DNA of 8,654 bases from Patescibacteria group bacterium (GTDB lineage: Bacteria; Patescibacteriota; Patescibacteriia; JAACEG01; JAGUWE01). Positions 4,959-8,654 of this stretch are shown here, piece by piece. The position numbers and the translations under genes are program-made. The stretch is taken from positions 1-8,654 of the forward strand of contig JAGUWE010000025.1 of assembly GCA_020062525.1 (NCBI GenBank). The letters are read 5' to 3'. The notes beneath the pieces were generated by a model. It saw only the letters and a list, made by a program, of their open reading frames with translations. It did no database searches and was not told the origin of the DNA. Every line of letters begins with the position of its first letter. Positions within the stretch are counted from its first letter, which is position 1.

Positions 4959-6062
4959 ATGGAGGAGAAATTTTTAGATAAGAAAATTTTAGTGGCGATG
5001 TCCGGCGGAGTTGATTCGTCAGTAACAGCGGCATTGCTCAAAAAGAAGGGCTTTGAAGTTTTGGGCGTTTTTTTGAATTTGGGGCAAGTAAAATATAGTG
5101 AGTCAGTTGTTGCGGCCAAAAAAGTTGCCCGAAAAATAGATATACCACTTAGAGTTTTTGATATAAGAAAAGAATTTAAAAATGAAGTGGTTGATTACTT
5201 TTTGCGAAGCTATAAACAAGGTCTGACGCCTAACCCGTGCGTGATTTGTAATCAGAAAATTAAGTTTGGGGTTCTTTTGAAGTTAGCTGAAAAATATAAA
5301 GCTGATTTCGTGGCTACTGGACACTACACCCGCCTTAGGCGGGAATTTCCAATTTCCAATTTCCAATTTCCAAATAAATCCCAAATCCTAAATTCTAAAC
5401 AAATTACAAGTTATAAGTTACAAGTCGCCAAAGATGAGAAAAAAGACCAGTCCTACTTTCTGTACACCTTAACTCAAGCGCAATTGTCGAAAATCTTGTT
5501 CCCTTTGGGCCAGTATACAAAAGAAAAGGTTAAGAAAATAGCGGACAAAAATCATTTACCTTATTTTAAAAAAGAAAGTCAGGATATTTGTTTTTTGTTT
5601 TGTGAAATTGCGGAATTTTTAAAACAAAATCTTAAACTAAAGCCCGGGCCAATTGTCACAACCGCGGGTAAACTCATTGGCCGGCATGAAGGTCTGCCGC
5701 TTTATACTTTGGGCCAGCGCCGAGCCGTCAAAATCGGCGGCAGTGGACCACTTTATGTGGTTGGTCGTGATTTTAAGAAAAATCAATTGATTGTCACCCA
5801 TAAATTTAATGAACAAATTTTGTATTCAGATAAACTTTTAGCAAGCAGGGTCAATTGGATTTCTGCTAAACCGTACAAATTACCCTTAAGGTGTCAGGCA
5901 CGGATTCGCTATCAGCAGCCGCTGGTTGATTGTTTAGTCACTAAAAAAGGCAAAAATTATTTAGTTAAATTTCAAAAACCCTTACGAGCTATTACCCAGG
6001 GCCAATCGGTTGTTTTTTACCATGGTGACGAGATGCTGGGTGGTGGAGTTATAAAAAAATAA
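4959..6062 (+). CDS. mnmA: tRNA-specific 2-thiouridylase MnmA
   Basis: MnmA inserts sulfur at position 2 of the wobble uridine U34 in tRNAs for Lys, Glu and Gln, using ATP and a persulfide relayed from a cysteine desulfurase. All hallmarks are present: the PP-loop SGGVDSS (residues 15-21), TPNPCVICN with the first catalytic cysteine C94, GHYTR (121-125), KDQSYFLYTL (162-171), SQDICF with the second cysteine C211, and the C-terminal PLYTLGQRRAV and GDEMLGGG-type segments. Its 367 residues are near family length. The C94-C211 spacing is 117 residues against 97 in E. coli (C102-C199). The extra residues lie at about 126-151 and are encoded by repeat DNA (5329-5424), inserted between GHYTR and KDQSYF. 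There is no Shine-Dalgarno; the ATG at 4959 is the only sensible start. Confidence 0.95.
   Translation: MEEKFLDKKILVAMSGGVDSSVTAALLKKKGFEVLGVFLNLGQVKYSESVVAAKKVARKIDIPLRVFDIRKEFKNEVVDYFLRSYKQGLTPNPCVICNQKIKFGVLLKLAEKYKADFVATGHYTRLRREFPISNFQFPNKSQILNSKQITSYKLQVAKDEKKDQSYFLYTLTQAQLSKILFPLGQYTKEKVKKIADKNHLPYFKKESQDICFLFCEIAEFLKQNLKLKPGPIVTTAGKLIGRHEGLPLYTLGQRRAVKIGGSGPLYVVGRDFKKNQLIVTHKFNEQILYSDKLLASRVNWISAKPYKLPLRCQARIRYQQPLVDCLVTKKGKNYLVKFQKPLRAITQGQSVVFYHGDEMLGGGVIKK
5329..5424. repeat. Repeat-type DNA embedded in frame in mnmA
   Basis: It begins with a perfect palindrome, CCCGCCTTAGGCGGG (5329-5343), followed by four exact AATTTCC heptamers (5344-5371) and an AT-rich tail containing GTTATAAGTT (5410-5419), a 10-mer also present in the spacer before alaS (6222-6231). 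Heptamers of the same type lie after ychF (101-121). The segment reads without stops and adds about 20-25 residues to MnmA. Confidence 0.7.
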
Positions 6063-6075
6063 AAAATAAAATATA

Positions 6076-6201
6076 AAAATGCAAAATTAAAGCGAGTGTC
6101 ATCCTGAGCGTAAGTGAAGGGTCCCGAATAATTAAAGAAAGAGATCCTTCGGGCTTCGCCCTCAGGAGATGACGACTAAGAAGTGTCAGCTTTTGCATTT
6201 T
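6076..6201. repeat. 126-bp composite palindromic element upstream of alaS
   Basis: The outer ends AAAATGCAAAA (6076-6086) and TTTTGCATTTT (6191-6201) are perfect 11-bp inverted repeats. Inside, GTCATCCTGAG (6098-6108) pairs with CTCAGGAGATGAC (6161-6173) with a 2-nt bulge, and GAAGG/CCTTC-type pairs lie further in. It looks like a non-autonomous MITE-like unit. The rest of the 6063-6250 spacer is AT-rich, and no terminator for mnmA is evident. Confidence 0.6.
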
Positions 6202-6250
6202 GAATCTATTATTGTTATTATGTTATAAGTTGTATGTTATATAAAGTAAT

Positions 6251-8203
6251 ATGAAAGCATCCGAAATTCGTCAAAAATTTTTAGATTTTTTTTCCGCCAA
6301 AGGCGGATCTCCGCCAAAGGCGGATGGGCCTCTGGCGCACGCCTCGGGCGGAAAAGGCCACACCATTATTCCTTCGGCGCCACTGGTGCCGGAAAATGAT
6401 CCGACCGTGCTTTTTACCACCGCCGGTATGCATCCTTTGGTGCCTTATCTTTTGGGTGAAGACCATCCGGGCGGCAAGCGCGTCGCTAATGTTCAGATTT
6501 GTCTGCGAACTGATGATATTAATAAAATCGGCGACAACCGCCATTTAAGTTTTTTTGAAATGCTAGGCAATTGGTCTTTCGGTGACCCTGCCTCGCCCGA
6601 CGGTATCGGCGCGGCGGGCTATTTTAAAAAAGAGGCGATCCAGTGGAGTTTTGAATTTTTGACTGATAAAAAATGGCTGGGTTTGGAGCCAAAAAAAATT
6701 TATATTTCAGTTTTTGAAGGGGACAAAGATGCGCCGCGCGATGAGGAATCAATTAGGGCTTGGCAGGAGCAATTTGCCAAAGTTGGAATTTCAGCAAAAA
6801 TTGGTGATTGGCAAAAAGGCATTAAAAAGGACGAAAGAATTTTTCTTTATGGCAAAAATAAAAACTGGTGGGGTCCGGCTGGAGAGATTGGTCCTTGTGG
6901 CCCAGACACAGAAATGTTTTATGATAGTGGGAGAAAACACAATTTGTCTTTTGGCAAAGTTTGCCACCCTAATTGCGATTGTGGCCGCTTTATTGAAATT
7001 TGGAACGATGTTTTTATGCAGTATAATAAACGTGCTGATGGTAAATATGAGCCTTTAAAACAAAAAAATGTTGATACGGGCATGGGATTAGAGCGGGTAG
7101 CGGCGATTATGCAAAATAAAGAAACATTGTTTGAAACTGAATTATTTTGGCCGATTATTGAAGTAATTGAAAAAATAGCCAACTCAAACTATAAGCTGCA
7201 TGTTTCCCCGAAGGACCCCGCCCTTTTTCCGAAAAGGGCGGGGCCTACGGGGCAGGTAAGTTACAGAATCATCGCTGATCACCTGCGCGCCGCCGTTTTT
7301 ATTTTGGCCGAAAATATTGAACCATCTAATGTTGATCGCGGCTATATTTTACGCCGTTTGATTCGTCGGGCTATTCGTTATGGCAAACAAATTGGCATCA
7401 ACAGTTTTTTCACTCACAAAATTGCCGAGGTTATTATTGATCTTTATAAAGATCCGTATTTACATTTAAAGAAAAACCAGGATTTTATTATTGAACAGTT
7501 GGTCAGAGAAGAAGAAAAATTTAGACAAACTTTAGAAAAAGGACTAAAATTAATTGAAAGTAAAAAGATTTTTGATTTGTATCAGACCTATGGTTTTCCG
7601 CCGGAGATGGTTTTTGAAGAATTAGATAAAAGGGGAATCAAATATAATAAGGAAAACTTAAAAAAAGAATTTGACGAGGAATTTAAGAAACATCAGGAGC
7701 TTTCACGCACTGCTTCAGTTGGTATGTTCAAAGGCGGGCTTTCGGATTATTCAGAAATCGTCACCAGATATCATACCGCCACTCATTTGCTTTTGGCTGG
7801 TCTACGGCAAGTTTTAGGCGAGCATATTTTTCAGCGTGGTTCAAACATTACGGCCGAGCGGTTACGTTTTGATTTTTCTCATTCGGAAAAAATAACAACC
7901 GAACAAATCAAACAGGTTGAAGATTTGGTTAATCAAAAAATTAGTGAAAATTTGCCAGTTAAAGTTGAAGAAATGACGGATAACGAAGCCAAAGCCAAAG
8001 GCGCCATTGGCGTTTTTGAGCAAAAATACGGCGAGCGGGTTAAGGTTTATACGATTTTTTCAGCAAAGACCAATGAAATTTTCAGCCAGGAAATTTGCGG
8101 CGGTCCGCACGTTAGAAGCACTGGTGTTTTGGGTAAATTTAGGATTATCAAAGAGGAAGCCAGTAGTGCTGGCGTAAGGAGAATAAAAGCGGTATTGGAA
8201 TGA
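6251..8203 (+). CDS. alaS: Alanyl-tRNA synthetase, short form
   Basis: This class II synthetase charges tRNA-Ala. The catalytic core shows the family start (EIRQKFLDFF, residues 5-14), LVPENDPTVLFTTAGM (45-60), motif 2 around R97 in GDNRHLSFFEMLGNWSFGD (94-112), EIGPCGPDTEMFYD (212-225), VDTGMGLERV for motif 3 (274-283) and the tRNA-recognition helices (SYRIIADHLRAA, RRLIRRAIRYG). The editing domain keeps its zinc ligands: HTATH (H508, H512) and CGGPH (C616, H620). It ends right after this SAD-type domain at 650 residues, without the DHHA1/C-Ala region that brings typical enzymes to about 875. Such short forms are known in reduced bacteria. Compared with the E. coli enzyme, extra peptides sit at about 18-37, 113-123 and 319-334, all encoded by GC-rich palindromic DNA. 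No Shine-Dalgarno precedes the ATG at 6251. Confidence 0.95.
   Translation: MKASEIRQKFLDFFSAKGGSPPKADGPLAHASGGKGHTIIPSAPLVPENDPTVLFTTAGMHPLVPYLLGEDHPGGKRVANVQICLRTDDINKIGDNRHLSFFEMLGNWSFGDPASPDGIGAAGYFKKEAIQWSFEFLTDKKWLGLEPKKIYISVFEGDKDAPRDEESIRAWQEQFAKVGISAKIGDWQKGIKKDERIFLYGKNKNWWGPAGEIGPCGPDTEMFYDSGRKHNLSFGKVCHPNCDCGRFIEIWNDVFMQYNKRADGKYEPLKQKNVDTGMGLERVAAIMQNKETLFETELFWPIIEVIEKIANSNYKLHVSPKDPALFPKRAGPTGQVSYRIIADHLRAAVFILAENIEPSNVDRGYILRRLIRRAIRYGKQIGINSFFTHKIAEVIIDLYKDPYLHLKKNQDFIIEQLVREEEKFRQTLEKGLKLIESKKIFDLYQTYGFPPEMVFEELDKRGIKYNKENLKKEFDEEFKKHQELSRTASVGMFKGGLSDYSEIVTRYHTATHLLLAGLRQVLGEHIFQRGSNITAERLRFDFSHSEKITTEQIKQVEDLVNQKISENLPVKVEEMTDNEAKAKGAIGVFEQKYGERVKVYTIFSAKTNEIFSQEICGGPHVRSTGVLGKFRIIKEEASSAGVRRIKAVLE
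6293..6352. repeat. Duplicated palindrome inserted in the start of alaS
   Basis: TCCGCCAAAGGCGGA occurs twice, at 6293-6307 and 6310-6324, a 6-bp stem with AAA loop repeated at a 17-bp period. A further TCCGCC-complement, GGCGGA, closes the block at 6347-6352. It inserts about 18 residues (GSPPKADGPLAHASGGKG) between FFSAKG and HTIIPS; in E. coli AlaRS the equivalent FFHSKG runs directly into HQVV. The original TCCGCCAAAGGC-like codons may have been the target site. Confidence 0.8.
6587..6619. repeat. Possible third GC-rich insertion in alaS
   Basis: Eleven codons (PASPDGIGAAG) interrupt what is usually an uninterrupted GD-YFK junction after motif 2. The DNA is markedly GC-rich and has GCCCG (6595-6599) complementary to CGGGC (6615-6619). 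The palindrome is weaker than in the other two insertions, so ordinary loop variation is possible. Confidence 0.4.
7206..7252. repeat. GC-rich palindrome embedded in frame in alaS
   Basis: A perfect 12-bp stem (7216-7227 with 7232-7243, loop TCCG) is flanked by CCCCG (7206-7210) and CGGGG (7248-7252), which also pair. Local GC is far above that of the surrounding gene. It encodes about 15 residues (PKDPALFPKRAGPTG) just before SYRIIADH, where relatives have at most a short linker. Confidence 0.8.
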
Positions 8204-8237
8204 ATTCAAATGACAAATAATTTCTACAAGTTTCTAT

Positions 8238-8266
8238 TTGACAAAAATTTGTTTTTGTGCTAAAAT
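8238..8266 (+). promoter_or_regulatory. Strong sigma-70-type promoter after alaS
   Basis: TTGACA (8238-8243), 17-bp spacer, TAAAAT (8261-8266) with an extended TGC upstream. The predicted start near 8273 lies only about 8 nt before a terminator-like hairpin. Confidence 0.65.
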
Positions 8267-8280
8267 TAAAATAGAAAATG

Positions 8281-8314
8281 AAAATCCCTCTTAAAAATGC
8301 TTGGAGGGATTTTT
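8281..8314 (+). terminator. Rho-independent terminator, probably of alaS
   Basis: AAAATCCCTC (8281-8290) pairs with GAGGGATTTT (8304-8313) around a 13-nt loop, and five T end at 8314. Since the stem is A-rich on its left side it could also work on the other strand. It closes alaS and would also end any transcript from the promoter at 8238. Confidence 0.65.
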
Positions 8315-8316
8315 GC

Positions 8317-8346
8317 TTGTAAAATATAGGTTTGGTATGGTATAAT
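8317..8346 (+). promoter_or_regulatory. Extended -10 promoter giving a nearly leaderless mRNA
   Basis: TATAAT (8341-8346) is preceded by TGG, an extended -10, with a TTGTAA -35 at 8317-8322 (18-bp spacer). The start near 8353 is only about 5 nt before the ATG at 8358, so the mRNA would be leaderless or nearly so. Confidence 0.65.
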
Positions 8347-8357
8347 AATAAAAAGCT

Positions 8358-8654
8358 ATGATATTTTTTGGCTTAGATTTAACTCAAATTGCCCAAAGTC
8401 CCTTGACCTTTGCCTGGTTTTTATTTACCCACGGCGGTTGGATTGTTTTTGTTATTGTTATTTTTTGGGGAATTTGGTGGTTTTGGATAAATTGGGTCCA
8501 GAACAAATATGCTCGAGGTCTAAAATATGTTTTATTAGCGATTGATGTCCCCAAGGAAAACGAGCAAAGTCCGAAAGCTGTTGAGAATATGTTTTATCAA
8601 TTAGCTGGAGCTCACAAAACCTATACTTTATATGAAAAATATTGGCAAGGCAAA
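8358..8654 (+). CDS. N-terminal part of a membrane protein (partial)
   Basis: Ninety-nine codons are present and the gene runs off the right edge. A hydrophobic, tryptophan-rich helix (about residues 26-46, including WIVFVIVIFWGIWWFW) is followed by a soluble segment with VLLAIDVPKENEQSPKAVEN and then FYQLAGAHKTYTLYEKYWQGK-type residues. I recall this IDVPKENEQ-(S/T)-PKAVEN pattern from a membrane protein family frequent in Patescibacteria that lies near VirB4/TraC-like ATPase genes, but I cannot confirm that here, so no function is assigned. The first 20 or so residues are only moderately hydrophobic, so the protein is probably membrane-anchored rather than secreted. The start is supported by the extended -10 directly upstream. 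Confidence 0.7.
   Translation, partial: MIFFGLDLTQIAQSPLTFAWFLFTHGGWIVFVIVIFWGIWWFWINWVQNKYARGLKYVLLAIDVPKENEQSPKAVENMFYQLAGAHKTYTLYEKYWQGK

Noticed and set aside
5344..5371. Short CRISPR-like array in mnmA
   Set aside because: The units are contiguous 7-mers without spacers, so this is a simple tandem repeat.
7206..7252. Hairpin as an internal terminator in alaS
   Set aside because: The four T sit inside the stem on the left arm and no T tract follows the right arm, so it should not terminate transcription.

Overview
The window looks like a low-GC, compact bacterial chromosome segment with every gene on the + strand, most likely from the Candidate Phyla Radiation (Patescibacteria, Parcubacteria-like). 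That assignment is inference. It rests on a short alanyl-tRNA synthetase without the C-terminal domains, GC-rich palindromic repeats both between and inside genes, mostly Shine-Dalgarno-less starts, and a membrane protein at the right edge resembling one common in these genomes. TGA and TAA/TAG all act as stops, so the standard bacterial code applies.

Layout: 1-98 is the C-terminus of the YchF GTPase/ATPase. A repeat-bearing spacer leads to a DUF763 protein with a helix-hairpin-helix motif (334-1488) and an unknown 114-residue basic protein with a strong ribosome binding site and its own terminator (1530-1906). A consensus promoter (1905-1933) precedes a MazG-type nucleotide pyrophosphohydrolase and a small nitroreductase (2053-2887). 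Next come about 980 bases with no conventional gene (2888-3870). They hold a probable ~470-nt structured RNA with its own promoter and terminator, the last 30 codons of a copper-type P-ATPase, and a 22-codon ORF with a perfect ribosome binding site between two strong terminators. A membrane-anchored polysaccharide deacetylase (3871-4791), mnmA (4959-6062) and alaS (6251-8203) follow. A promoter/terminator cluster then leads into a partial membrane protein that runs off the window.

Two things stand out. First, 2960-3430 contains four long-range complementary helices (about 23, 29, 12 and 14 bp) forming a pseudoknotted architecture, plus a 45-nt tract lacking G and T. I recognise no known RNA family in it, and it is the best candidate here for an undescribed system. 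Second, palindromic or heptamer repeats of the kind seen in the spacers also sit in frame inside mnmA (once) and alaS (at least twice, perhaps three times), adding short peptides at positions where these enzymes normally have none. This resembles the palindromic elements of Rickettsia in principle.

The conserved genes are housekeeping: translation-linked YchF, tRNA 2-thiolation by MnmA, alanine charging by AlaRS, and nucleotide-pool cleaning by MazG. The deacetylase acts at the cell surface. They do not form one pathway, and spacing suggests several short transcription units rather than one operon.
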